Assembly (NCBI GenBank): GCA_902767465.1
Contig: CACXHM010000050.1
Coordinates: 1 to 10,248 of the forward strand
Direction of reading: 5' to 3'
Source of the DNA: an uncultured Bacteroidia bacterium
GTDB taxonomy: Bacteria; Bacteroidota; Bacteroidia; Bacteroidales; UBA932
Length of the DNA: 10,248 bases
The notes under the pieces are model-generated. The model had not been told where the DNA came from. It ran no database searches and saw nothing but the letters and a program-made list of their open reading frames with translations. This document shows positions 1 to 7,231 of the stretch, piece after piece; positions within the stretch are counted from its first letter, which is position 1, and each line of letters starts with the position of its first letter. A program made the translations under genes and the position numbers.

Positions 1-851
1 ACGGTCCAGCCATCGAATTCGAGGTGATATATATTGTTGGGGACGTCCTTTCCCTGGTTGCCTGCGAAAAGCCGCATTTTAATGCCCCGTACATCCACCG
101 GGTCCACTATATCGTCCCAGATAATCAGTTTCCCGCTGCTTTTTGCCTTGGGAATCAAATCCTTTGAGAGGACACAAAGTTTGCCGGCATCTACCATTGC
201 ATTGAGGATATCCAAAGAATAATGGTCTCCGTGAGGGTGTGTTATGAACACGACATCCAGCAACTTCGCTATCTGCCTGGCCTCGCCGGCAGTTCCCCAC
301 CAGCGGAGATCAATTGCAAAGGCCCGCTCCGAGGTCCGGAAGATGAATCCCATATTGTATACCTTGTAAATTGCCAGGACTCCCGGTTCCGGGGCCGGAC
401 GTTTCAGCCACTTTATGGCTTCCTTGCAGCTGCCGGCGGTATATTTGTGTTTCGCTGAATCGAAAGCCTGACGTTCCTCGGCAGTCATATCCCCCTGGTC
501 GTTAACGTGAACCGGGAAATCCACCATCCACATGGTATAGCGGCGCACCATAGTGGTGAAATCGTCCGAGCCTTTGTCTACCTGCGGAGGGTACATCTGC
601 TCCAGTTCCGCAACCAACTTGTAGGTCTCTGAAATCCAGGCGAATGGCTTTTCAGATTCCATATATTCCATATCCCGTATAAAAGACGACAGCCGGTCTC
701 CTGCAGGAGTACCTTCCGCGAATGAGCGGAATTCCCTGGCCTTTGCCATCATATCCTGATAAAGTGCTGCCGTGGGCTTTGGCTGCCAGTCGAAAGCGGA
801 CAGCCACTGAACCAAAAACAGGGACAGAACAGTTAAAAGAAATCTCTTCAT
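1..851 (-). CDS. Exported metallo-beta-lactamase-fold hydrolase (partial, C-terminus beyond left edge)
   Basis: The frame is open from an ATG at 849-851 to the window edge and gives 283 residues with no stop. The start sits one base after the stop of the upstream gene (TGATATG), which supports it. Residues 1-19 look like a Sec signal peptide: basic MKR, a hydrophobic core, then a likely cleavage site after LSA. No Cys follows, so no lipidation is expected. Residues about 24-140 are a polar, helix-rich region with no recognised domain. The MBL fold starts near residue 150: beta strands reach FAIDLRWWG (178-186), then the metal-binding motif THPHGDH, giving H205, H207, D209 and H210. A later strand, RLFAGNQG (260-267), sits where a third histidine ligand is usual, but N265 is there. 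The remaining ligands lie outside the window. The family hydrolyses esters, phosphodiesters or lactones at a dinuclear metal site; UlaG-like lactonases are one comparison. The substrate is unknown. Periplasmic or extracellular location is inferred from the signal peptide. Confidence 0.88.
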   Translation of the reverse strand, partial: MKRFLLTVLSLFLVQWLSAFDWQPKPTAALYQDMMAKAREFRSFAEGTPAGDRLSSFIRDMEYMESEKPFAWISETYKLVAELEQMYPPQVDKGSDDFTTMVRRYTMWMVDFPVHVNDQGDMTAEERQAFDSAKHKYTAGSCKEAIKWLKRPAPEPGVLAIYKVYNMGFIFRTSERAFAIDLRWWGTAGEARQIAKLLDVVFITHPHGDHYSLDILNAMVDAGKLCVLSKDLIPKAKSSGKLIIWDDIVDPVDVRGIKMRLFAGNQGKDVPNNIYHLEFDGWT

Positions 852-855
852 ATCA
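849..855 (-). other. Stop-start junction TGATATG coupling the 540-aa gene to the MBL gene
   Basis: Read on the minus strand, the TGA of the 540-residue gene is separated from the next ATG by a single base. No separate Shine-Dalgarno sequence is evident. This spacing suggests translation of the hydrolase by re-initiation or coupling, and it supports the chosen start of the hydrolase. Confidence 0.7.
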
Positions 856-2475
856 CTTGTAATCAATCGTTATATCGCCGAAACGAATCCAGGTAAAAGC
901 GGAGTCTTTGAAAGACTCATTAATGGTCTCATCATCATTCACCGCAGAAGCTGAAGGATCCCTCGGAGGCATAAACAGCCTGTATGAGGCCGGCCTGATG
1001 CGCACGGTAAACATATGGCCGAAAGCATCCGGGGGTATACGGAAACTGCGCTGTTGCGCACCAAGTCCGCAATCATAACTCGTTCTGCAGCCACGGCTGA
1101 TTCCCGGAGCCACAAGGCGAAGATCCCACCATGGAAGACCGCGCAGATAAATTACGGAAGCCCCGGTTGCCGTTTCAGTAAGAGGCTTCCAGCCTCCCCC
1201 GTCGATGCGATACTCGAGAGTCCACTCAGCGGGGAAACCCCAGCCTTTGTTGGCATCCTGTGTGCCTGCATACCAGGAAAAATTGAAAGCCATTTCATTC
1301 CCGGACACTTTGCGGGCATCGACATCAAGATAGAAAGACTTGACACCTGTGGGATTGCCTGCAGCATCAAACGTGAACCACCCGGTGGAAGGCCCCTTGA
1401 AGAAAACGGCTCCGTTGTTGGTATACCCCTTTCCGGCAAGATCGAGAGCATTGATATCGCTGTCGATGTGGATGAAAGAATCGCTGTCCGTCCAGAAAAG
1501 CGAACGGGCACGTCCGCGGTCTGAGACAAGTTTATCCCCCTTGCGGCCGTTTTTCCAGACCCCGCCCTGTATGCCAAGCATCTCAAATTCGAGTTGCTGG
1601 CCGTTCGTTCCGTCCAGGCACCAGCCGCTCAGCTGCTTCCAGGATGATTTGTTCTTGCGCGAGAAGCCGATGTCCGAAGCATCCACAGGACGTATGCAGA
1701 AACGTCCCATATCTCCGCCATAACGTCTCATGGGAGTATGGACAATAATGCCGGTAACCGGCCCTGTACCCGCCACAAGCGGCTTTCCGGTCCTTCTCCA
1801 TGGGCATTTCGTATTTACAAGCAAATAAATGGTTGATCCCCTTCCGTCCCTCAACAGAGAAGCCCAGCCGTCCATTCTCTTGTTTATGGTATAAAGTCCC
1901 TCATGTAAAGGCTCGCAATACTGCCCGTACGGCTCATAGATGTCGGCATAGCTTCCATCTTTGAAAACCATCTCAAGATCTTTCAACACAACTTGAGTAT
2001 AGATGTCCGAATCTGTCAGCTCACTGATGAACTTCTGTTTCACAGCCACGTCCGCAACCGTCCCGGCGCTGCGTTCCTGAACGGCCGAAGCCGCAAGTCC
2101 ACGCACCGTAATCCTGTCCGGATTGCTTTCATGGCATAGCACTCCGCCCTCAAGATTCAGGACCACCTTGTCGTAACGTTTCAGGGTATTCGCTTCCGCC
2201 TCATTGAAAACGATGCGGATACCGCAGTTACCGTCCGCTTCCTGAATGTAAGCAGTCCTCTCGTTAAGCGACACATCCACAATGTCGAATTTGAGATTGG
2301 GATTCAACTCCATATTGGGACTCCCGCAGTCGCTTACCACAATTCCCGATACTTTCACAGCCCCGAGAACTGCAGTATCTCCGGGGGCACATATTTCACG
2401 AAGCCCCGCCAATCCGTCTGCAAAGGCTGTCCCGTACATTGCAAAAAGCATCAGAGCTGTTGTCAGTCTTCTCAT
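853..2475 (-). CDS. Exported DUF5689-domain protein, short paralogue (540 aa)
   Basis: This is the smallest of three DUF5689 paralogues in the operon. Residues 1-19 form a signal peptide (MRRLTTALMLFAM, cleavage probably after AFA). No lipobox cysteine follows, so unlike its paralogues it is probably released into the periplasm or secreted. Residues about 28-271 are the DUF5689 domain. Visible marks are GIVVSD (44-49), NM (54-55), RTAYIQ (73-78), GIRI (85-88), WASLL (204-208), NTKCPWRR (221-228), GIIV (242-245) and RYGGDMGRF..IRP (251-263). Residues about 350-540 are a beta-rich C-terminal module shared with the other two: GWFTFD.AGN.TG (365-377), FPAEWTLEYRIDGG (414-427), LPWWD (447-451), CGLGAQQ (469-475) and RIRP (492-495). 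It lacks the BACON/Ig-like domains of its paralogues. It starts by an ATGA overlap with the TIM-barrel gene. Molecular function is unknown; ligand binding near a SusCD complex is an inference from gene order. The family call is firm. Confidence 0.88.
   Translation of the reverse strand: MRRLTTALMLFAMYGTAFADGLAGLREICAPGDTAVLGAVKVSGIVVSDCGSPNMELNPNLKFDIVDVSLNERTAYIQEADGNCGIRIVFNEAEANTLKRYDKVVLNLEGGVLCHESNPDRITVRGLAASAVQERSAGTVADVAVKQKFISELTDSDIYTQVVLKDLEMVFKDGSYADIYEPYGQYCEPLHEGLYTINKRMDGWASLLRDGRGSTIYLLVNTKCPWRRTGKPLVAGTGPVTGIIVHTPMRRYGGDMGRFCIRPVDASDIGFSRKNKSSWKQLSGWCLDGTNGQQLEFEMLGIQGGVWKNGRKGDKLVSDRGRARSLFWTDSDSFIHIDSDINALDLAGKGYTNNGAVFFKGPSTGWFTFDAAGNPTGVKSFYLDVDARKVSGNEMAFNFSWYAGTQDANKGWGFPAEWTLEYRIDGGGWKPLTETATGASVIYLRGLPWWDLRLVAPGISRGCRTSYDCGLGAQQRSFRIPPDAFGHMFTVRIRPASYRLFMPPRDPSASAVNDDETINESFKDSAFTWIRFGDITIDYK
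2472..2475 (-). other. ATGA stop-start overlap between the TIM-barrel gene and the 540-aa gene
   Basis: On the minus strand the ATG of the 540-residue gene (2473-2475) overlaps the TGA of the 837-residue gene (2472-2474). This is the classic four-base arrangement for translational coupling. It fixes the downstream start and implies that the two products are made together. Confidence 0.85.
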
Positions 2476-4985
2476 TTCCCTATATAATTTCTGAATGCCG
2501 TATAAATATAATCGTCATAATTGTCTATCACCGACCAGGGCGTGCAGGTATGGTCATATCGCGGATCACCGCCCACTTTGGCAAACTCATCGTAACTGGT
2601 CAGTTCATAATTGAAGGGGCCCCGGTACAGGCAGGTTCCCAGAAGTACATTGTAGAATTCTCCCCATAGGTTATTGCGTCCTATCTGGTCGTACCGATTC
2701 GACATAAAACCATCGTAACCAGGGAACAGATGGTCGTCATAAGCTGTAATGGAGGTTGTCCTGACAACGTTTTTAAGGCCTCTGTTGCCGTTGATATGCA
2801 GGTGTCCTATCCGCGTCCCTGCAGCCCGCAGCCAATCGACGATATTGCCCCGATTGCCGACGGTATTGAGATAGAGGTTGGCGTGACCGGTGTCCATGCA
2901 TATCCGGATTTCGTGATCAAGATGCACGAGCGCATTGGCCCGGTCGATGGCATCGCTGAGTACGTCCACGTCGGCGCCAACTCCGTAACTCATATTCTCA
3001 ACGACCAGGTGTGCGCCTATTGAATCGGCCGTAGGAGCTATTTCCGCAAGGGATTTCACCATACTTTCGACCGTACTGCCGTCGTTAAAAAGCAAAGTTT
3101 GGTTACAGTGAACAAGGACATTCGCGGGCTTCATAGGGGCTATGGCACGTATGGCCCTCTTGAAAAAGGCAACAGTCTGTCTGCGCAAATTTTCATCCGG
3201 CACGCAGAGGTCCCTGTTTCGCTCAGTGCCGCGCGGTCCGTAGGGAAGGTGGGAGCACCATATCTTGGCATCGTCGCCGTATTTTGCCCGCATGGCAAGT
3301 GCCTGCCCAACCTGTTCTTCCCACTCACTCTCATCTGAAGCCAGACCACCACACATCCAGTCCATATGGCAGGAAGGGGCAATCTTATAGGTGGTTTCGT
3401 TGTTGATGGATGTGCAATAAGACGGCTGCAGGCGAAGCCGGGATATATCATCCCCGGGCTTGCCTTTTTTGGTAGTAGGACTGACAAGCTCACTGATATC
3501 CAGAAAAGAATTACCTTCCGAAGGGAGTTTGCGCACGACGACATCGTCCAGATAGAAGCAGTTTTTTGCATTGCGAATAAGCGTAGGCACTATCCTCATA
3601 TTGTCGTTGGAGCCGAAAGCACCGTAGGTATAAACCAGGCTGTGCCATTTGCCGTCGCCGATCATTTCTTTTGTGAGCGTCACCTTGGTGCGGTATTTAG
3701 GTTCTCCTGATATTATGGTAGATGTGGCCGGGGAAACATCAAGCGCAGTTCCATCCAGGGACAAGGAGTGCAACTGGCAGTTGTACGCAAAAATGTCAAA
3801 ATCGCTCTCGCATCCCGGCTCGGTACATATCCTGAGTGAGACTTCAGCCTTCACGGGACGGAAAGGCATAGTAGGGAAATACGCAATGGGCCTGTTGGCA
3901 TAGCCAAGCGATGCGTCGCAGCCGATATATCCCCTATAGGCTCTGAGGTAATACAGTTTGTTCCAATTCAGGATACCCATATTGGCCAACAGATCCCTGG
4001 ACACATTCAGGCTGGAGCTGGACGCAGGAGGAGTATTGTAATCGTCTGTTTCAAAAAATGGCGTTCCAGGCGAACCGGCATCTTTGGGTATATAGGCCAC
4101 TTCCCTGCCCTTCGCGCTGGAGCTGGAAGGGGTTTGCTCACCGGCAGACGGGCCGTAGCCGCCGGTCCCCGCAATAATGTCTCCACCCCACGCACAGTTG
4201 TCAAAGTGCTCTTCGAAAAGTATGTCGGAGACTGTCCCGAAGTCCACAAGCAGTTCTTTTACTTCGCCGGCAGCCAACGATACGGCCCCGGTATTTACGA
4301 TACAGGCATGATGGGAAGAATCAGTGACACGAACTTCAATGCCGGAATCATACCTCCCGGAAGGGATCGCCAGGTAGAGAATGGATGCTTCAAGCCCATT
4401 CCCGCTTCCGGCGGTATTGAGTACGGTAAAATCCAGTGCTGGTGCAGAATCAAGAACAGAAAGCGATGCTGTACTGCGGTTAAGTTTAAAAGTGCCGCTG
4501 AGCGAAGAATTGTCCTTGGAACTTGCATATACGGACATAACCGGTGCAGAGCCCTTAATGGATACTTTCAGCACGGAGAGGAGTGCCTGCATCTGCACTT
4601 CCGCCGACTCTCCCGAGATTTCGGCAAAGCCTATATGAGGATAGAACAATGCCGAGGCGTCTTTGCCGTCAGCAAACTGGGCAGGCGGCAGTATGAAATA
4701 TGACCGCGAGCGTGAATATGCCTCCGCCGGGAAGGTCAACTCATAGCGGCCGTCTTCAGTTGGTTCCGCTATCACATAGGGCTGACCATCCTTAAGTCTC
4801 ACTTCGCAGGCAACTCCGTTAACAAGGGCTTTAACCTGCGAATTCCAGCCAAAGATGTCACTCTGCGGGAATTTAAGTTCGAGTTTAACTCCTTCATACG
4901 AATCCCCGCCGGCCTTTTTCTCCTGCCCACAGGCAGAGAAGGCCAGAATGAGCGCTATTACTATCTGTATCTTATATTTATGCAT
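2472..4985 (-). CDS. Lipoprotein with fimbrillin-like, jelly-roll-like and xylose-isomerase-like TIM-barrel domains (837 aa)
   Basis: Residues 1-19 are a lipoprotein signal (MHKYKIQIVIALILAFSAC; lipid-modified C19 expected), which puts the protein on a periplasm- or surface-facing membrane. Residues about 30-250 resemble the N-terminal domain of Bacteroidales fimbrillin-like lipoproteins, including a LLSVLKVSIKG strand (135-145). Residues about 255-488 are beta-rich and read as a jelly roll: HFDNCAWGGD (260-269), a serine-rich stretch near 287-325, and a closing YLDDVVV strand (478-484). Residues about 515-837 form a PF01261-type sugar isomerase/epimerase barrel. Candidate residues are HLPYGP (579-584), VLVHCNQ (623-629), E663 in VVEN, D698 and H701 in MDTGH, H728/H730 in GHLHING and E794 in NYELT. 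These fit the usual E/D/H/E divalent-metal site, so the barrel is probably catalytically intact. Family members isomerise or epimerise sugars, and some cleave 3-keto-glycosides by elimination. An exported barrel fits the latter better than central metabolism, but no partner oxidoreductase is visible. The substrate is unknown. Confidence 0.88.
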   Translation of the reverse strand: MHKYKIQIVIALILAFSACGQEKKAGGDSYEGVKLELKFPQSDIFGWNSQVKALVNGVACEVRLKDGQPYVIAEPTEDGRYELTFPAEAYSRSRSYFILPPAQFADGKDASALFYPHIGFAEISGESAEVQMQALLSVLKVSIKGSAPVMSVYASSKDNSSLSGTFKLNRSTASLSVLDSAPALDFTVLNTAGSGNGLEASILYLAIPSGRYDSGIEVRVTDSSHHACIVNTGAVSLAAGEVKELLVDFGTVSDILFEEHFDNCAWGGDIIAGTGGYGPSAGEQTPSSSSAKGREVAYIPKDAGSPGTPFFETDDYNTPPASSSSLNVSRDLLANMGILNWNKLYYLRAYRGYIGCDASLGYANRPIAYFPTMPFRPVKAEVSLRICTEPGCESDFDIFAYNCQLHSLSLDGTALDVSPATSTIISGEPKYRTKVTLTKEMIGDGKWHSLVYTYGAFGSNDNMRIVPTLIRNAKNCFYLDDVVVRKLPSEGNSFLDISELVSPTTKKGKPGDDISRLRLQPSYCTSINNETTYKIAPSCHMDWMCGGLASDESEWEEQVGQALAMRAKYGDDAKIWCSHLPYGPRGTERNRDLCVPDENLRRQTVAFFKRAIRAIAPMKPANVLVHCNQTLLFNDGSTVESMVKSLAEIAPTADSIGAHLVVENMSYGVGADVDVLSDAIDRANALVHLDHEIRICMDTGHANLYLNTVGNRGNIVDWLRAAGTRIGHLHINGNRGLKNVVRTTSITAYDDHLFPGYDGFMSNRYDQIGRNNLWGEFYNVLLGTCLYRGPFNYELTSYDEFAKVGGDPRYDHTCTPWSVIDNYDDYIYTAFRNYIGK
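4961..4985 (-). other. 25-nt overlap between the 753-aa DUF5689 gene and the TIM-barrel gene
   Basis: The TIM-barrel gene starts at an ATG (4983-4985) inside the last codons of the 753-residue gene, whose TAG is at 4961-4963. The first in-frame methionine gives an intact signal peptide and lipobox, and there is no other methionine near the N-terminus, so the overlap is probably genuine. The bases just before the ATG on the coding strand are A/T-rich (CAATTTTGA), as is common at Bacteroidota starts. Confidence 0.8.
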
Positions 4986-7222
4986 TCAAAATTGATTTTG
5001 GTTGCCTTCACAGTAGTATTGTGCTCCACTGTTCCGTGTTCACTGTTGCCATCCCACTCTATGGGGAATACTGCCATCACATTGTCATAGGGGCGGATGC
5101 GAATAAGCAATTTCTCTTTTCCGAACACTTCTGCAGGAAGAACCGCCACGTGCTGCGTGGCTCCAAGGCCGCAGGAGGAACTCGTGAAGTATTTGATGCC
5201 ACCCAGAGTGATGTCCCACCATGGAAGAGTACGAAGATGCACATAGTCTTTCCCGGTGACATTGTCCTTGCAGAGGGTATAGCTGTTCCCTCCGTCAATG
5301 GAATATTCCAGGCACCAGTGGGCAGGGAAAAACTGGGAAGTCGCCGCACTGATAGCACCCACGTCGAAGGCATAGTGAACATACATCATAGAACCGCTGA
5401 GTGCGGCTGTTGACATTTCCATTCGAAGACCTTTGTAGCCGGTTATACGGCCATCCTCCCAATCATACCAGCCCTTTATTTCAGTTGCGAGGCTGAGAGC
5501 CTTGCGATAATCCGAAACAGGGGTGGAACTCGGGACAATCCCCTTTTCCTCTCCTGTGAGGTTCGAATATGAATTGACGCTGCTCATGGGCCAGTTTCCG
5601 TCACCGGGCGAATGGTTTTCAATGAACATCTCCACATTCGGCAACGTGTGACCTTCAGCCAGGTCATCGGAAGGTATCACAGTATTGGTCAGTCTCGTCT
5701 CAACCGTGCCAGGATCGGCATATTTAGGATTTATTTTGGCCCATTGGCCATAGCGGTACTGATAAGGGGCACCGTCATACTTTGCAAATTCTCTGTAAGC
5801 TGATTCACCGTTCCACTCCTGGCGGAAGCCGCTTTCGTCCAGCACGCGGATCTGATAAGGCCCCACATCGCCATAACGGGACATCGGTTCAGAAACAATT
5901 ATCCCCTCCGTGAAGCCTTTGCCCTGGGGTACGCCGTTTCCGGAACGCCTCCAGAGGCACAGCATGTTGATCGGAGCATATATTCCTTCTCCGCTGTCAT
6001 CAATCAGAAGCGTGGCCCAACCGTCGAGCCGGTTGTTGTTGCCGCTGTTCATCGAGTTCACGGGCGATGCCAGGGTGTAATTTTCATATACATTGGCATA
6101 GGCCCCGGTCTTGTAAACGAACTCCGTGTTTTTCAATGCGACGAAAGTGAATATATCATCGTCAGTCAGTTCCGAGATCGTTTTCTCCTTGCTCACGATG
6201 AAATCGCCGGATTCGCTGCCCACCATATTCTCTCCCCCGATTCCTTCTATGGTATAACGCTCGGGATCATTTTCCTTGACAATCGTAAGCCCTGTCAGCG
6301 AAAGCGACAGTTTTGTTCCCCGCGCCAGGATATTGTCATCGGCATTGGAAAACAAGAGGCGGAAGCCCATGGAAGCATCGGAAGACTGTATGTAAGCAGT
6401 ACGCTTGTTCTGGGATATATCCACCTTGTCGTAATTGACGCTAGGATTGAGCGCCATATTGGCACTGTGGAAATCACTCACCACAACCCCCTCAATAAAG
6501 ACGTCATCTTCGATTTTCCCGGCTCCTGCATATGAGCGTGCCTGGCCGAAACTTATCCTGGAACCGAATTCACCGTCTTTATTCGAACTCGTGACGTATA
6601 AATTCACGTTAAATATCACATCCCAGCCATCCACGTAAGAAATGGATATCTGTGCTTTGCTGGTATGATCTACGGAACTCGCAGCAGTCTCGGCCACCAT
6701 CATACCGAGCTCAGAATATATGGAACGTATCCAGTCTTTTCCGCCGCTGATGTAAGTAACTTTTGTGTTGAGATCGTCCAGAGGCACATTGGTTCCTATC
6801 TCGAATTCTGCAACATCAGTGCCGCTGCCACTTACATTTTTGTATGGTGCAGCGCACTCCAGGTACGGCTCGTCGCCGTACTGTCGCACATACACCGTAT
6901 CTTTTGCCGACTCTCCTTCAAGGGATACCTCAAGTTTCGCCATACGGCGGAAACCGTCATTGGGCTGGAATTCAAGAAGCAGTTCGCCGTCATCCTTGAA
7001 CGACATCTTGTCGATTGTACAGAAATCGGAAAAATCATTCAGTGCACGGACATTCACTTTCCCGTTGGAATAAATCTTCACGCTCGCCGTACCACCGGCT
7101 TTGTCCACATAATATTCCTTGGATGCCGGAGCCAGCTCAACAAGCTTGGCATATTCTGCATCGTCGAATGCAGAGCAAGCCGCAAGACCCAGAGATAGTA
7201 TCAATAATAAATCCTTTTTCAT
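4961..7222 (-). CDS. DUF5689-domain surface lipoprotein with two BACON-like domains (753 aa)
   Basis: Residues 1-16 are a lipoprotein signal ending in the lipobox LAAC (C16). Two Ig/BACON-like domains follow, about 30-118 (ending YVRQYG) and about 119-215; such domains usually act as stalks holding a binding domain off the cell. Residues about 222-465 are DUF5689: GVVVSD (245-250), NM (255-256), RTAYIQ (274-279), GFRL (286-289), WATLL (402-406), NMLCLWRR (419-426), GIIV (440-443) and RYG..GPYQIR (449-459). Residues 466-583 are a linker or insert with no recognised motif. The C-terminal module (584-753) shows GWYDWEDG (584-591), FFPAHWCLEYSIDGG (631-645), LPWWD (666-670), CGLGATQ (684-690), EVFGK (698-702) and RIRP (708-711). 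Gene order after susD suggests a surface ligand-binding role like SusE/SusF-type proteins, but no ligand can be named and no catalytic residues are evident. It starts 9 nt after the 938-aa gene and overlaps the next gene by 25 nt. Confidence 0.9.
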   Translation of the reverse strand: MKKDLLLILSLGLAACSAFDDAEYAKLVELAPASKEYYVDKAGGTASVKIYSNGKVNVRALNDFSDFCTIDKMSFKDDGELLLEFQPNDGFRRMAKLEVSLEGESAKDTVYVRQYGDEPYLECAAPYKNVSGSGTDVAEFEIGTNVPLDDLNTKVTYISGGKDWIRSIYSELGMMVAETAASSVDHTSKAQISISYVDGWDVIFNVNLYVTSSNKDGEFGSRISFGQARSYAGAGKIEDDVFIEGVVVSDFHSANMALNPSVNYDKVDISQNKRTAYIQSSDASMGFRLLFSNADDNILARGTKLSLSLTGLTIVKENDPERYTIEGIGGENMVGSESGDFIVSKEKTISELTDDDIFTFVALKNTEFVYKTGAYANVYENYTLASPVNSMNSGNNNRLDGWATLLIDDSGEGIYAPINMLCLWRRSGNGVPQGKGFTEGIIVSEPMSRYGDVGPYQIRVLDESGFRQEWNGESAYREFAKYDGAPYQYRYGQWAKINPKYADPGTVETRLTNTVIPSDDLAEGHTLPNVEMFIENHSPGDGNWPMSSVNSYSNLTGEEKGIVPSSTPVSDYRKALSLATEIKGWYDWEDGRITGYKGLRMEMSTAALSGSMMYVHYAFDVGAISAATSQFFPAHWCLEYSIDGGNSYTLCKDNVTGKDYVHLRTLPWWDITLGGIKYFTSSSCGLGATQHVAVLPAEVFGKEKLLIRIRPYDNVMAVFPIEWDGNSEHGTVEHNTTVKATKINFECINIRYR

Positions 7223-7231
7223 AACCTTCCG
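7223..7231 (-). other. 9-nt spacer between the two large DUF5689 genes
   Basis: On the coding strand the stop TAA is followed by CGGAAGGTT and then ATG. GGAAGG resembles a Shine-Dalgarno core but lies only two bases from the ATG, closer than usual. It may contribute little, since Bacteroidota depend weakly on Shine-Dalgarno pairing. There is no room for a promoter. Confidence 0.4.

Noticed and set aside
1015..1524. Plus-strand open frame of 169 codons
   Set aside because: It is antisense to the C-terminal module of the 540-residue protein, whose motifs recur in two other genes, so the minus frame is the coding one.
4011..4127. Repeated 12-mer gctggagctgga at 4011-4022 and 4116-4127
   Set aside because: Both copies lie in stretches encoding serine-rich linkers, so the repeat is explained by low-complexity coding sequence.
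4134..4703. Plus-strand open frame of 189 codons
   Set aside because: It lies wholly antisense within the TIM-barrel lipoprotein gene, its translation has no domain or signal, and the minus-strand frame is well supported by motifs.
1124..5228. Identical 15-mer tcccaccatggaaga at 1124-1138 and 5214-5228, considered as a recombination or regulatory site
   Set aside because: It encodes the conserved LPWWD motif in both paralogues; two TGG codons leave little codon choice, and flanking DNA is diverged.
6665..7198. Plus-strand open frame of 177 codons
   Set aside because: It is antisense to the BACON-domain part of the 753-residue lipoprotein. Its composition is not protein-like and there is no family resemblance.
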